Shown here piece by piece: positions 50,786 to 60,166 of a stretch of DNA of 64,000 bases (the stretch's first letter is position 1; each line of letters begins with the position of its first letter). A model generated the notes under the pieces. It did not search any database. It saw nothing but the letters and a program-made list of their open reading frames with translations, and had not been told where the DNA came from. The position numbers were made by a program, and so were the translations under genes. The stretch is from contig NZ_CP011514.1 of assembly GCF_001653795.1 (NCBI RefSeq), positions 310,001 to 374,000 on the forward strand, read 5' to 3'. The stretch is from Mitsuaria sp. 7 (GTDB taxonomy: Bacteria; Pseudomonadota; Gammaproteobacteria; Burkholderiales; Burkholderiaceae_C).

Positions 50786-51495
50786 CTTTTCCCCCGCGGG
50801 TAACTCAAGTGCTTAGCCCGCATCGAACGCGACGTCGAGCGGTCTTGAGAAAATTTCTTGGCTGAAGTTTAGAAGGCCCCCCGGCTCACTCGATAAGAAT
50901 TGAAGAATGATGTGACGGGAATCACTGCTGTTGGGTTGCGCCTTCCACATCAAAGGAATCGATGACGTGTCTAGTGTTGTCGATGCTCTTTGTCGTACAG
51001 GACTACCGCTCAAGTATGTCCGCTGCCGCTGCCGCTGCCGCTGCCGCTGCAACGCGATGCGCTGTTGCAAGGCCTTCCCCGGCGGCTTTCGACCTGCCTT
51101 GGCGCTGAGTCAACGGAGCCGCCGGCGCCCCCTCCCGCGCATGCCAACACAGACCTGACAAGCCCTGACCCCAAAGGAGGAGGCGCCTCCCCCATCACTC
51201 CCTCTAAGGAATGAACCTCCGGCCGTCTTTGATTTAGATCAGAGAACGAAGTCGGAATCGGACGGAGCATGGACCCCGGTGTTTCAAAAGCGCCATGCAA
51301 TCCCGGCACCGATCCGCTGATCGGCGTCAGCGTCCTTGGTCTTTCGATCATGGGCGAGATGGGCCTCTCCGCGAGGACGGCCATCACGTCATTGCCGTGC
51401 TTTTGACATCTCGCCCACCTCTCCGGTCGATCCGAAGGCATGTCGCCTTCAACGTCGGAGCCGGTGGTGTCCAACATTGACCGGGGTAGTTCGAC
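50786..51495. other. 710-bp gap with hexanucleotide repeat; no supported gene
   Basis: Reading frames here look non-coding in composition and start context. The left part is AT-richer and probably carries the KAP gene promoter. A (CCGCTG)5 repeat lies at 51020-51050 and a purine-rich stretch (CCCCAAAGGAGGAGGCGCC) near 51170. GC returns to the background level around the repeat, so this may be the right border of the low-GC island. Confidence 0.4.
51020..51050. repeat. (CCGCTG)5 hexanucleotide tandem repeat
   Basis: Five perfect tandem CCGCTG units plus one base in an intergenic region; a candidate variable-number repeat. No gene spans it convincingly. Confidence 0.85.
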
Positions 51496-51864
51496 ATGGG
51501 AAGTTTCCAACACGCACGCATCGACGAGTCCGACAAGCCGCTGCGCTCGCGCCATCCGCTCGCGGGCTGCGATCAGCAGACCCTCATCCATCTGCAGCAC
51601 GACTGGGGCATGACCGAGCCTCAAATCTTCGGCCCGCGTCTCGGCTCCGATGCGATCTGCCTGCGCGCAGATCTGACGATGGGCTCGGCGCTGGCCAATC
51701 TGCGCGCACTGCTGGTGAGCGGCGCGTCGATGCTCTCCCTGTTGGCCGACAACAGCGCGGAAGACGATCCGGCCAAGCACCTGGCCAATGCGGTGAAGGA
51801 GTCGCTGCGCGAAGGGCTCGGGATGCTCGGGGTGGTGGAGCGCGCTGTGGACAACGATCGCTAG
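51496..51864 (+). CDS. hypothetical protein (possible DUF6124-like)
   Basis: A 122-residue soluble protein without signal peptide. The first half is polar (ARIDESDKPLRSRHPLAG). The second half is a helical pair (SALANLRALLVSGASMLSLLAD and PAKHLANAVKESLREGLGMLGVVERAVD), whose pattern recalls small DUF6124-type proteins of Pseudomonas; the match is loose. It starts just past the non-coding gap and precedes the iron-uptake operon by about 200 bp. Function unknown. Confidence 0.6.
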   Translation: MGSFQHARIDESDKPLRSRHPLAGCDQQTLIHLQHDWGMTEPQIFGPRLGSDAICLRADLTMGSALANLRALLVSGASMLSLLADNSAEDDPAKHLANAVKESLREGLGMLGVVERAVDNDR

Positions 51865-51968
51865 CGCTCGGCTTGAGTGCGCGGGCCTTGGGCGGGGGAG
51901 GGGGCGGCCGCAACACCTGACCCCACCCGCCCACCAATCGCCCGCGACCTTCCCCGCACATTTGCCGT

Positions 51969-51990
51969 TGATAATGGTTCGCATTTATCA
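51969..51990. promoter_or_regulatory. Fur-box-like site upstream of the FecI-type sigma factor
   Basis: TGATAATGGTTCGCATTTATCA contains GATAATG and ATTTATC half-sites in the arrangement of the Fur consensus (GATAATGATAATCATTATC), about 80 bp before the sigma factor start. It predicts repression of the iron-uptake operon when iron is plentiful. Confidence 0.7.
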
Positions 51991-52068
51991 TCTGCGCCTT
52001 CGCGTGTCTGAACGCGTTCCGCGGCGAACGGTCGCCGCGGTCGAACCTTCCGCCTCCCGTCCCGGTCC

Positions 52069-52572
52069 ATGTCCGTCACGTCCGCGTCCTCGCAGCTGGT
52101 GGGCTCGCTGTATGTCGAGCATCACAGCTGGTTGCAGTCCCTGTTGCGCAGGCAACTGGGCTGTGCCGTCGACGCCGCCGACCTGGCGCAGGACACCTTC
52201 GAGCGGCTGCTGACCCGCCGCGAACCCGGCACGTGGCGTGAGCCGCGCGCCTTCCTCACGACCATTGCGCGGGGCCTCGTCGTCGACCTGTATCGGCGTC
52301 GCGACCTGGAGCGCGCGCTGATCGAGGCGATGGCCGTCAGGCCCGACGCCTGGGCGATGAGCCCCGAGGACCGCAGCCTGCTGCTGGAGACCCTGCAGGC
52401 GATCGACGACATGCTCGACGGCCTGGCCCGGCCGGTGCGCGAGGCCTTCCTGCTGTCGCAGCTCGACGGGCTGACCTACCGCGAGATCGCGCAGTCCCTC
52501 GGCGTCAGCGAGCGCACGATCGCGAGCTACATGGCGACCGCGATGTCCCGCTGCGTCGAACTCGCCGCGTGA
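52069..52572 (+). CDS. ECF RNA polymerase sigma factor, FecI-like
   Basis: A 167-residue sigma-70 family protein with region 2 (VEHHSWLQSLLRRQLGCAVDAADLAQDTFERLL) and region 4 (LSQLDGLTYREIAQSLGVSERTIASYMATAMSRC). Length and the downstream FecR and TonB receptor genes identify it as the iron-starvation FecI type. It would direct polymerase to the receptor gene promoter when FecR relays a substrate signal. Its stop overlaps the fecR GTG (GTGA). A Fur-like site lies upstream. Confidence 0.95.
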   Translation: MSVTSASSQLVGSLYVEHHSWLQSLLRRQLGCAVDAADLAQDTFERLLTRREPGTWREPRAFLTTIARGLVVDLYRRRDLERALIEAMAVRPDAWAMSPEDRSLLLETLQAIDDMLDGLARPVREAFLLSQLDGLTYREIAQSLGVSERTIASYMATAMSRCVELAA

Positions 52573-53534
52573 GCGACGCGGACGCACGCACCCGCGCCGT
52601 CGAGTGGTTCGTGCTGCTCGCCTCGGGCAACGCGACGCCGCAGGAGCGGCGCGAGTGGGCCGCCTGGCATGCCGCCGATCCCGCGCATCAGGTCGAATGG
52701 GAACGCGTCGAGCGCGTGCAACGGATGATGTCCGGCGTGCCTGCGGACCTCGCCTCGCCGACCTTGCGACGTCCGGCCCCGCGCCGTCGACAGCTGCTGA
52801 AATCGGCCGCGATCGCCGGCACGGCGAGCGTGCTGGGCTACGGACTCTGGCGTGAATCCGACGGACTCGGCACCTCGGCCTGGTTCGCCGACCATCGCAC
52901 CGCCACCGGCGAGCAGCACCGTCTGGCGCTGGCCGACGGCAGCGTCGTCGTGATGAACACCGCCACCGCGCTGGACGTGCGATTCGATGCGCAGGCGCGG
53001 TCGCTGCGTCTGCACGAGGGCGAAATCTTCATCGAGACGGCCACGGCCCTGGGCGCCGCCGGCGCGCGCGATCCGCGTCCGCTCATCGTGGACACCGCCG
53101 TCGGTCGCGTGCGGGCGCTGGGCACGCGCTTCCTGCTTCGCTTCGAAGACCGGCGCCTCAACGTCGCCGTCGTGGACAGCGCCGTCGAGATCCGCAGCAC
53201 GCGCGGCGCCGTGCGGCGACTCGACGCGGGGCAGCAGGTGGGCGTCGACGAGACGAGCATCGGTCGCACCGAGTCGATCTCGGGCGACATGACGGCCTGG
53301 ACCGGCGGCAGCCTCATCGTCGACAACGCGCGCCTGGGCGATGTCGTCGCGGAGCTCGATCGATACCGGCGCGGCCGCCTCGGGTGCGATCCGCGGGTGT
53401 CGGAGCTGCGCGTGTCCGGCGCGTTCCCGGTGCTGGACGTCGACCGCGCGCTGTCCGCGCTGGAGGCGACGCTGCCGGTCCGCGTGGATCGCGCGAATGC
53501 GTACTGGGCGACCGTGCGGCCGCGCGGCGCTTAG
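52569..53534 (+). CDS. FecR-family anti-sigma/sigma regulator
   Basis: A 321-residue inner-membrane regulator. The N-terminal cytoplasmic DUF4880-type domain (EWFVLLASGNATPQERREWAAWHAADP) contacts the sigma factor. One membrane segment follows at about residues 76-93 (LKSAAIAGTASVLGYGLW). The periplasmic FecR domain is next (TATGEQHRLALADGSVVVMNTAT), and the C-terminal end resembles an STN fold that meets the receptor. The start GTG 52569 overlaps the sigma factor stop. A possible twin-arginine stretch (RRPAPRRRQLLKSAA) precedes the membrane segment, as in several FecR proteins. Confidence 0.94.
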   Translation: MSDADARTRAVEWFVLLASGNATPQERREWAAWHAADPAHQVEWERVERVQRMMSGVPADLASPTLRRPAPRRRQLLKSAAIAGTASVLGYGLWRESDGLGTSAWFADHRTATGEQHRLALADGSVVVMNTATALDVRFDAQARSLRLHEGEIFIETATALGAAGARDPRPLIVDTAVGRVRALGTRFLLRFEDRRLNVAVVDSAVEIRSTRGAVRRLDAGQQVGVDETSIGRTESISGDMTAWTGGSLIVDNARLGDVVAELDRYRRGRLGCDPRVSELRVSGAFPVLDVDRALSALEATLPVRVDRANAYWATVRPRGA

Positions 53535-53673
53535 CGCTCGGCGCGCATAGCGCACACCACTGCATCGTCGCGCTTCATGTTTTCCCGGCTCGTCCGGCAA
53601 CAGGGAAGAGAACTCCGAGAACCTTCGACACCCATCGAAAGCGCTCCGCACCTTCCCTGGAAAGACCGACTCC

Positions 53674-56223
53674 ATGACGTCCCGCTCGACCCCTCGTCCG
53701 CTCAACGCCAGTGCCCGCTTTGCCCGCCGTTCCACGCCCGTCGGGCTGGCGGTGTCCATGCTGCTGTGCGCGGGTGTCGCGATGCCCTTGGCCGCGAATG
53801 CGCAGGCATCGACGACCGCCGCGAACGCCGCGGCCGGCGAGCGCGAGTACCGCATCGAGCCCGGCGCGCTGTCCACGACGCTGGGCCGCTTCGCCGCCGC
53901 CAGCGGCGTGACGCTGGCCTTCGATCCCGCCCTGACGAAGGACATCGCCTCGCGCGGCCTGCAAGGTCGTCATACGGTGAGCGCCGGGTTCGCCGCGCTG
54001 CTGAATGGCACCGGGCTGCAGGCCGTGCCGAACGCGCAAGGCGTCTACACGCTGCGCAAGGATGCGGTCGTGACCTCGGACGCCGCCACCGCAGAAATGG
54101 CGGCGGGCGCTTCGATCGCGCCGGAAGCCGACATCACGCTGCCGCAGGTCCGCGTCGTCGCGCGCGCCGCGCCCGCTCCTGAAGAAGCCGACCGCCGCTA
54201 CCAGCCCACGCCCGACGCGTCGACGCTGCGCACGACCGACTCGATGCTGGACATCCCGCAGGTCGTCAACGTCGTCTCCGCGCAGGTGATCCGCGACCAG
54301 CGTCCGCGCTACCTGGACGACGCCCTCTACAACGTCAGCGGCATCACGCAGGGCAACACGCTCGCGAGCACGCAGGACACCATCATGAAGCGCGGCTTCG
54401 GCGGCAATCGCGACGGCTCGGTGATGCACAACGGCATGCCGCTGGTGCAGGGCCGCGGCATGAACGCCGCCGCCGAAAGCGTCGAGGTGCTCAAGGGCCC
54501 GTCCTCGCTGCTGTACGGGATCATGGATCCGGGCGGCGTGATCAACGTCGTCTCCAAGAAGCCGCGCCTGAACGCGCGCACCAGCGTGTCCATCGTGGGT
54601 TCCGGCTACGCGGGCGGCCGCACCGGCATCGGCGAGACGCTCGACACCACCGGCCCCATCGGCAACGTCGACCCCGCCGACAAGACGGGCCTGGCCTACC
54701 GCCTCGTCGTCGACCAGGTCAACGAGGACTACTGGCGCAACTTCGGCACCCATCGCGAGACGCTGATCGCGCCGTCGGTGGCCTGGTACGGGCGCGACAC
54801 GCAGGCCGTGCTCTGGTACGAGTACCGCAACTACCTGACGCCGTTCGACCGCGGCACCGTGTTCGACCCGGCGACCAAGCAGGCGCTGCCCATTCCGAAG
54901 ACGCGTCGTCTGGATGAGCCGTTCAACCAGATGGACGGCGAGACGCACCTGGCGCAGCTGTCGGTGGACCACAAGCTAGTCGGCAGCTGGGCGGCGCACG
55001 TGAACGCGAGCTACAACCGCGAGACCTACGACGCGAACCAGCTGCGCGTGAACGGCGTCAACACGAAGACCGGCACGCTCACGCGCAACAACGACGGCAC
55101 GCAGGGCGCGCTCAGCACCGACAGCTACGGCACGGCCTATGTCGACGGCAAGTTCGCGACCGGCGGCATCACGCATGAGGTGCAGGTCGGCGCGGACGCC
55201 GAGTACCGGCTCATCTACCGCCGCGACCTGCTGCGCCAGGCGACCAAGACGGTCTTCAGCTACCTGAACCCCGTCTACGGCACCGAGCAGCCGTCGCAGA
55301 CCATCTCCGCCAGCGACAGCGACCAGACCGACAAGCTGCACAACCAGTCCGTGTTCATGCAGGACGCGCTGCGCCTGGGCGAGCGCTGGACCGTCGTCGG
55401 CGGTCTGCGTTATCAGCACTGGACGCAGGAAGCCGGCCGCGGCCCGCCGTTCAAGGCCAACACCAGCACGAGCGGCGACAAGTGGCTGCCGCGCGTCGGC
55501 CTCATCTACAACGTGACCGATTCGGTCTCGCTGTACAGCAATTACTCGACCTCGCTGAAGCCGCAATCGACGATCGCGCCGCTGTCGTCGGGCGTCGTCA
55601 TCGACTCGTCGGTGAATCCGGAAGAGGGCAAGTCCTGGGAAGCCGGCGTGAAGCTGGACCTGCCGGGCCGCGTCACCAGCACGCTGGCCGTCTACGAGAT
55701 CAAGAAGCGCAACGTGTTGGTCTCGCAGTTCAACGACGCCACCAAGCTCACCGACTGGCGCACCAACGGCGCGGCGCGCTCGCGCGGCATCGAGTTCGAC
55801 ATCGCGGGCGAGTTCGCGAAGAACTGGCAAGGCATCGCCTCGCTGGCCTACACCGACGCGAAGACGACCGAGGACCCGCAGTTCGCCGGCCTGTGGCTGT
55901 GGAACGTGGCGCGCGCGACGGGCTCGCTGTCGGTGGTGCACGACTTCGGCCAGATCGGCCCCGGCACGCTGCGCATCGGCGGCGGCGCGCGCTACATCGG
56001 CCGTCGCCCCGGCGATTCCGCCAACAGCTTCGTGCTGCCGGCCTACAGCGTCGCCGACACCTTCGCGACCTATGAGACCAAGGCCGGCGGCCGTCCGCTG
56101 AAGCTGCAGCTCAATGTGAAGAACCTGTTCGACCGCACCTACTACTCGTCGAGCGTCAACACCTACTTCGTGTCCGTCGGCGATGCGCGTCAGGTGCTGC
56201 TGTCGGCGTCGATGGAGTTCTGA
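53674..56223 (+). CDS. TonB-dependent siderophore receptor with N-terminal signalling (STN) domain
   Basis: An 849-residue outer-membrane receptor. A long signal peptide ends PLAANAQA. The STN domain follows (about residues 50-130; LSTTLGRFAAASGVTLAFDPALTKDI, then GLQGRHTVSAGFAALLNGTGLQ), then a TonB-box-like LPQVRVVA. The plug domain contains DSMLDIPQVVNVVSAQVIRDQ and VEVLKGPSSLLYG, and the barrel ends in an aromatic residue (SASMEF). The plug signature is that of ferric-siderophore receptors of the FhuA/FpvA type. The STN domain would signal through FecR to the sigma factor. The siderophore is not identifiable. Confidence 0.95.
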   Translation: MTSRSTPRPLNASARFARRSTPVGLAVSMLLCAGVAMPLAANAQASTTAANAAAGEREYRIEPGALSTTLGRFAAASGVTLAFDPALTKDIASRGLQGRHTVSAGFAALLNGTGLQAVPNAQGVYTLRKDAVVTSDAATAEMAAGASIAPEADITLPQVRVVARAAPAPEEADRRYQPTPDASTLRTTDSMLDIPQVVNVVSAQVIRDQRPRYLDDALYNVSGITQGNTLASTQDTIMKRGFGGNRDGSVMHNGMPLVQGRGMNAAAESVEVLKGPSSLLYGIMDPGGVINVVSKKPRLNARTSVSIVGSGYAGGRTGIGETLDTTGPIGNVDPADKTGLAYRLVVDQVNEDYWRNFGTHRETLIAPSVAWYGRDTQAVLWYEYRNYLTPFDRGTVFDPATKQALPIPKTRRLDEPFNQMDGETHLAQLSVDHKLVGSWAAHVNASYNRETYDANQLRVNGVNTKTGTLTRNNDGTQGALSTDSYGTAYVDGKFATGGITHEVQVGADAEYRLIYRRDLLRQATKTVFSYLNPVYGTEQPSQTISASDSDQTDKLHNQSVFMQDALRLGERWTVVGGLRYQHWTQEAGRGPPFKANTSTSGDKWLPRVGLIYNVTDSVSLYSNYSTSLKPQSTIAPLSSGVVIDSSVNPEEGKSWEAGVKLDLPGRVTSTLAVYEIKKRNVLVSQFNDATKLTDWRTNGAARSRGIEFDIAGEFAKNWQGIASLAYTDAKTTEDPQFAGLWLWNVARATGSLSVVHDFGQIGPGTLRIGGGARYIGRRPGDSANSFVLPAYSVADTFATYETKAGGRPLKLQLNVKNLFDRTYYSSSVNTYFVSVGDARQVLLSASMEF

Positions 56224-56224
56224 G

Positions 56225-56938
56225 ATGAGCGCACGTCGGACATTCCTGCGAGGCGCCAGCGCCGCGATCGGCGCGATGCTCGCGGCCATCGGCCTTGGCG
56301 CGGCATCGACCGCGTTCGCGGCTGGCGAGCGCGTCGTGCTCGTCGTCCAGAAGAGCGGCCCGCACCGCGCCGTCGACGACGCCGTCGCGAAGCGCCTCGG
56401 CGAGCGCGGCTTCGTCGTTCAGCTCGAGGACCAGAAGGCGTCGCCGGATGTGGCCGCGAACGCGGCGCTGGTGGTGATCTCGTCCACCGTGTCCAGCAAG
56501 GACGTCGACACGGGCTGGCGGCAGGTGCGCGTCCCGCTGCTGACCTGGGAGAACGACTTCCTCGACGACCTCGCGATGACGGGCAAGAAGCACGACGTCG
56601 ACTTCGGCGCGGAGACGAAGGAGCGCTACCTGTGGATCGTCAACGCGCCGCATCCGATGGCGGGCGGGTTGCCGGCGGGCCTGGCGAACGTCTACGTGAA
56701 GCAGGCCGGCATGGGCTGGGGCCGGCCGGGTCCGGGCGCGACGACGATCGCCACCATCTACGGCGAGCCGGGCAAGGCGGCGCTCTTCGGCTACGAGAAG
56801 GGCGCGACGATGCACTACGAGTCCCTCGCGCCGGCGCGACGCGTCATGGTGTTCCTCGACAATGACACCTTCACCAATCTCTCGGCGAGCGGGCTCGCGC
56901 TGTTCGATGCCGCCGTCGACTGGGCGGCAGGACGGTAA
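56225..56938 (+). CDS. Tat-exported ThuA-like (class I amidotransferase-fold) protein
   Basis: A 237-residue exported protein. The N-terminus SARRTFLRGASAAIGAMLAA has the twin-arginine motif RRTFLRG. The mature part has a flavodoxin-like start (ERVVLVVQKSGPHRAVDDAVAKRL) and an ending typical of ThuA-like proteins (ASGLALFDAAVDWAAG). No catalytic Cys triad is visible, so a non-enzymatic or carbohydrate/siderophore-binding task is possible. It directly follows the receptor and precedes the PepSY membrane gene, so it probably takes part in siderophore handling in the periplasm. Confidence 0.75.
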   Translation: MSARRTFLRGASAAIGAMLAAIGLGAASTAFAAGERVVLVVQKSGPHRAVDDAVAKRLGERGFVVQLEDQKASPDVAANAALVVISSTVSSKDVDTGWRQVRVPLLTWENDFLDDLAMTGKKHDVDFGAETKERYLWIVNAPHPMAGGLPAGLANVYVKQAGMGWGRPGPGATTIATIYGEPGKAALFGYEKGATMHYESLAPARRVMVFLDNDTFTNLSASGLALFDAAVDWAAGR

Positions 56939-56951
56939 CCCAAGGAAGGCG

Positions 56952-58178
56952 ATGACCGCGCGCAAGTTCTGGACCCAGCTGCATTGGCTGCTAGGCATCA
57001 CGGCGGGCTCGATCCTGCTGTTCATCGGACTCACGGGCGTGACGCTCGCGTTCCGCCAGGAGATCACCGAGGCGATCAACCCGGGTGTGCTGCGGATCGA
57101 CGCACCGTCGTATCGCCCCGCAACGCCGGACGCGCTGCTGCGAGGGTTTGCCGCTGCGGAGCCGGAACGGCGCGTGGCGACGCTCACCCTGTACGCGGAA
57201 CCCGGACGGACGCCGAAGGCGATCCTGGAACCCGCGCCCGGAGAGCGCCGCGGCGACGTGATCTATCTGAACCCTGTCACCGGCACGCCGCTGCCGGACG
57301 TGAAGGGCGCGGAGTTCTTCGAAGTCGCGGAGTCCTTGCACCGGTGGCTGCTGCTGCCGCGCGAGCCGGGGCGCGTCGTGACCGGCGTGCTGGCGATCGG
57401 GCTGTTGGTGCTCGCGCTGTCCGGCCTCTATCTGCGCTGGCCGCGGGACTGGAAGAGCGTCTCGGAGTGGTGGCGCATCGACCGCAAGACGCGCGGTCGC
57501 GCCTTGCTCCGGCGGCTGCACCTGGTCGTCGGTACGGCGTGTCTCGTGGCCTATGTGCCGGTGACGCTGACGGGCATCTTCTGGGCCTTCGACGGCGTGC
57601 GCGATCCGGTGAGCGCGTGGCTCGGCGAGCCGCGGCCGCCGCGCGCCCCTGCTAAGCCGATGGCCGAGAAGAACGCCGAGAAGAACACCGAGAAGGCGAC
57701 CGATGCGAAGGTCGAGAAGGCGGTCGACAAGCCTGTCGCGATCGATACGGCCTGGCAGGCTTTCGAGCGCGCCGCAGTGCCGGGCGGTTGGAGCGAGGTC
57801 ATCGTGCGCGTCCCGACGGGCGCGAAGGCGCCCATCCTCTTCACGTGGCTCGACACCTCGCCTGCGCATGAACGCGCGCGCAATCGCACGACGATCAAGG
57901 CGCAGAGCGGCGAGGTCGTCAAGGACGAGCGCTACGGCGCGAAGGCGGCCGGCGGTCGCGCGCTGGCGGCGATCTATCCGCTGCACATGGGCACGCTGTT
58001 CGGGCTGCCCGGACGCATCGCGATGTTCATCGCGGCGCTGATGCTGCCGGCGTTCGCGATCACCGGCTGGTGGCTGTACCTCGGCCGCAAGCGGCTCGAA
58101 CGCGAGGCGGCGGCGAAGCGGCTCCGCAAGGCGCAGTCAGCCGGCCTTGCGCAGGCCCCCGGCGGCGCGCAGGCTTGA
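56952..58178 (+). CDS. PepSY-associated transmembrane protein (PiuB/DUF-type, siderophore-related)
   Basis: A 408-residue inner-membrane protein with four main helices, the first in FWTQLHWLLGITAGSILLFIGLTGVTLAFRQEI. PepSY-like periplasmic regions follow, and the histidines HW, LHRWLLLP and LHLVVG are positioned as in haem- or iron-reducing PepSY_TM proteins. A Lys/Glu/Ala-rich insert (KNAEKNTEKATDAKVEKAVDK) lies around residues 237-258. AAGGAAGG precedes ATG 56952. These proteins accompany TonB siderophore receptors and are thought to reduce or release iron. Its 3' end overlaps the convergent LysR gene by 42 bp. Confidence 0.9.
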   Translation: MTARKFWTQLHWLLGITAGSILLFIGLTGVTLAFRQEITEAINPGVLRIDAPSYRPATPDALLRGFAAAEPERRVATLTLYAEPGRTPKAILEPAPGERRGDVIYLNPVTGTPLPDVKGAEFFEVAESLHRWLLLPREPGRVVTGVLAIGLLVLALSGLYLRWPRDWKSVSEWWRIDRKTRGRALLRRLHLVVGTACLVAYVPVTLTGIFWAFDGVRDPVSAWLGEPRPPRAPAKPMAEKNAEKNTEKATDAKVEKAVDKPVAIDTAWQAFERAAVPGGWSEVIVRVPTGAKAPILFTWLDTSPAHERARNRTTIKAQSGEVVKDERYGAKAAGGRALAAIYPLHMGTLFGLPGRIAMFIAALMLPAFAITGWWLYLGRKRLEREAAAKRLRKAQSAGLAQAPGGAQA

Positions 58179-59021
58179 CTCGATCGCGGCGACCGCCGCG
58201 CGCAGGTCGGGCGAACGCCTGAGATCGCGGTGGTAGACGAGGTACAGCGGCTGTGACGGCCCCGCCGTCTCCGTCTCGATCCGCACCAGGTCCTTGTGCC
58301 GGGGGTCGGCTTCGAGCAGCGCTGCCAGGCCCATGCCTTGTTGCGTCGCCTCGACGATCGCCTCGATCGCGCTCGACGTGAACGCATAGCGCCGGGCGCC
58401 GAGCGAGGCCATCCAGCGCTCATGCGGCAGGTGCTTCCACTGCGCGCCGAGCCCGATGAACAGGTGGTCCGCGGCCGTCTCGCGATGCAGCCGGCGATCG
58501 GGCAGCCGCCGCCGCGCGTAGTCGGCGGAGGCGAAGAGCGCGAAGCGGAAGGTGCCCAGCGATTTCTCGACCAGCACGTTCGATGTGGACCGAACGAGCC
58601 TCACGGCGATGTCCGCCTCCCGTTTGGCGACGTCCGCCATCCGGTTCTCCCCGACCAGCTCGATGTCCAGGTGAGGGCGGTCGCGCAGGAGCGCGATCAA
58701 CGGGCCCGACAACGGTGCCGCCATGCCGTTGGGCACGGAGATCCGCAGCGTGCGGATCACGGGAGACGCATCGCGTCCGAGCGCCTGCAGCTCATGCGCG
58801 AAGCCCTCCACGACCTGGATCAGGCGCAGCGCCTCGGCGGTGAGCGTCGTGCCGACCTGGGACCGGAGCACGAGCGTCGTGCCCAGCGCCGCTTCGAGCG
58901 CGGCGATGCGTCGACCGGTCGTCGACGTCGACAGGTTCAGTTGGCGGCCGGCCTGGAGCAGGCTGCCGCCGCGATGAACGGCGAGGAGGACGCGAAGATC
59001 GTCCCAGGAGAGGTTGTCCAT
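58137..59021 (-). CDS. LysR-family transcriptional regulator
   Basis: A 294-residue LysR regulator beginning DNLSWDDLRVLLAVHRGGSLLQAGRQLNLSTSTTGRRIAALE. This is the subgroup with a loose helix-turn-helix start similar to regulators of ketopantoate-reductase-like or dehydrogenase genes. The effector domain follows (TLRISVPNGMAAPLSGPLIALLRD). It is divergent from the reductase gene across 65 bp, so that gene is the likely target. Its last codons overlap the convergent PepSY gene by 42 bp. Confidence 0.9.
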   Translation of the reverse strand: MDNLSWDDLRVLLAVHRGGSLLQAGRQLNLSTSTTGRRIAALEAALGTTLVLRSQVGTTLTAEALRLIQVVEGFAHELQALGRDASPVIRTLRISVPNGMAAPLSGPLIALLRDRPHLDIELVGENRMADVAKREADIAVRLVRSTSNVLVEKSLGTFRFALFASADYARRRLPDRRLHRETAADHLFIGLGAQWKHLPHERWMASLGARRYAFTSSAIEAIVEATQQGMGLAALLEADPRHKDLVRIETETAGPSQPLYLVYHRDLRRSPDLRAAVAAIESSLRAAGGLRKAG

Positions 59022-59086
59022 GGATGGAAATCAGTTTAGCGCTGGTGCCCGTTCCCGGACAGCCGTCCGCTCCCTAGGATCGCGGC

Positions 59087-59938
59087 ATGAAGATCCTCAT
59101 CCTGGGTGCCGGACGCATCGGCAGCACGCTCGCTTTCCATTTCTCGCAGGCCCGTCATGAGGTGACCGTGGTCGCTCGCGGCCAGCGGCTGGCCGCATTG
59201 CAGCGCGACCGCGCGGTGTTGACGGTCGACGGGCGCTCGGCGCCGGTCACCGCCGTCGCCTCGCTGGATCCCGATCTGGCGGTGGACCTCGTCATCGTGA
59301 CGGTGCCGGAGTACCAGTTCGCGCCGCTGCTGCCCGCGCTGGCGGCGAGCGCCGCCCGCACCATCCTGCTGATGTTCAACAGCTTCGTGGATACGGCGGT
59401 CTATCGGGCGGCGCTGGGCGGCGATCGCGTGGCGCTCGGCTTCCCGAACATGCTCGCCTTCCTTGAAGACCAACGGATCCGGTTCAACGTGGATAGCCCC
59501 GGGATGATCGTCACGGTCTCGCGGCCGGACCTCAAGACCTTGTTTGCCGAGGCCGGCTTGCGCAGCAAGATCGAGCCCGACATGCCCGCCTTCCTGCGTA
59601 GTCACGTGGCGATGGTGGTGCCACTGTTCGTGGCGGGCCTGTGGACCTGCGAGCGGCCGTCCGCGCTGACCTGGGCGGAGGCGCGCCGGCTCGTGGACGC
59701 CTTGATCGAAGGCTTCGCGCTGGTCCGGCGTCTCGGGCACCCGCTGCGGCCCGGTGTCGTGGCTGCCCTCGGCGGCCTGCCCCGAGGGCTGGCGGTCGCG
59801 GTCATGTGGGCGTTCAGCCGCTCATCCAGCGTGCGCGAGGTCGGGAAGTTCGGTCCCGAGGAAACACGCTGGCTGATCGATCGAATGACCGAGGCGGCGG
59901 GCGGGCACGCGCCGCATCTGCGCGACATCCGGCCCTGA
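59087..59938 (+). CDS. ketopantoate reductase family protein (ApbA/PanE-like)
   Basis: A 283-residue NAD(P)-binding protein. The Rossmann motif is KILILGAGRIGSTLAFHFSQARHEVTVVARG, where the Arg favours NADPH. The C-terminal helical ApbA domain follows in variant form (FNSFVDTAVYRAALGGDRVALGFPNM). The catalytic Lys and substrate Asn/Ser of true PanE are not clearly placed, so it may act on another 2-keto or 3-oxo compound rather than in pantothenate synthesis. It is divergent from the LysR gene. Length is slightly under the typical 290-310. Confidence 0.8.
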   Translation: MKILILGAGRIGSTLAFHFSQARHEVTVVARGQRLAALQRDRAVLTVDGRSAPVTAVASLDPDLAVDLVIVTVPEYQFAPLLPALAASAARTILLMFNSFVDTAVYRAALGGDRVALGFPNMLAFLEDQRIRFNVDSPGMIVTVSRPDLKTLFAEAGLRSKIEPDMPAFLRSHVAMVVPLFVAGLWTCERPSALTWAEARRLVDALIEGFALVRRLGHPLRPGVVAALGGLPRGLAVAVMWAFSRSSSVREVGKFGPEETRWLIDRMTEAAGGHAPHLRDIRP

Positions 59939-60166
59939 GCGTTGGAGGAGCGGCGCGGCCGCCTGTCCGGCTGCCATTCGCACGACTTCGGCGCCAGTCG
60001 CCCACGCGAGCCCCTTCACGCCAATCCCTCCGTCTTCGACATGGATCACCACATTGTGCGAGGGCCTGTCCCCGCCTAGAGTCGCCCGACAGCGAGGGTT
60101 GCCGCCGCACCGTCCGGGCGCCGCGTCACCGCTCGTAGACCGGATCCTGTGACAAGGAGGCAAGCC
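59939..60166. other. 228-bp gap upstream of the IorAB-type genes
   Basis: Probably carries the promoter of the 2Fe-2S subunit gene. ACAAGGAGG ends 6 bp before its ATG. I see no strong inverted repeat; GACCGGATCCTGTGACA lies just upstream. Confidence 0.35.

Noticed and set aside
51020..51050. possible CRISPR-like repeats
   Set aside because: Pure CCGCTG hexamers without spacers; a simple sequence repeat.
50813..51070. 85-codon minus-strand frame starting in the CCGCTG repeat
   Set aside because: Starts with a Gln/Arg repeat from the hexamers; no supporting start signal or family.
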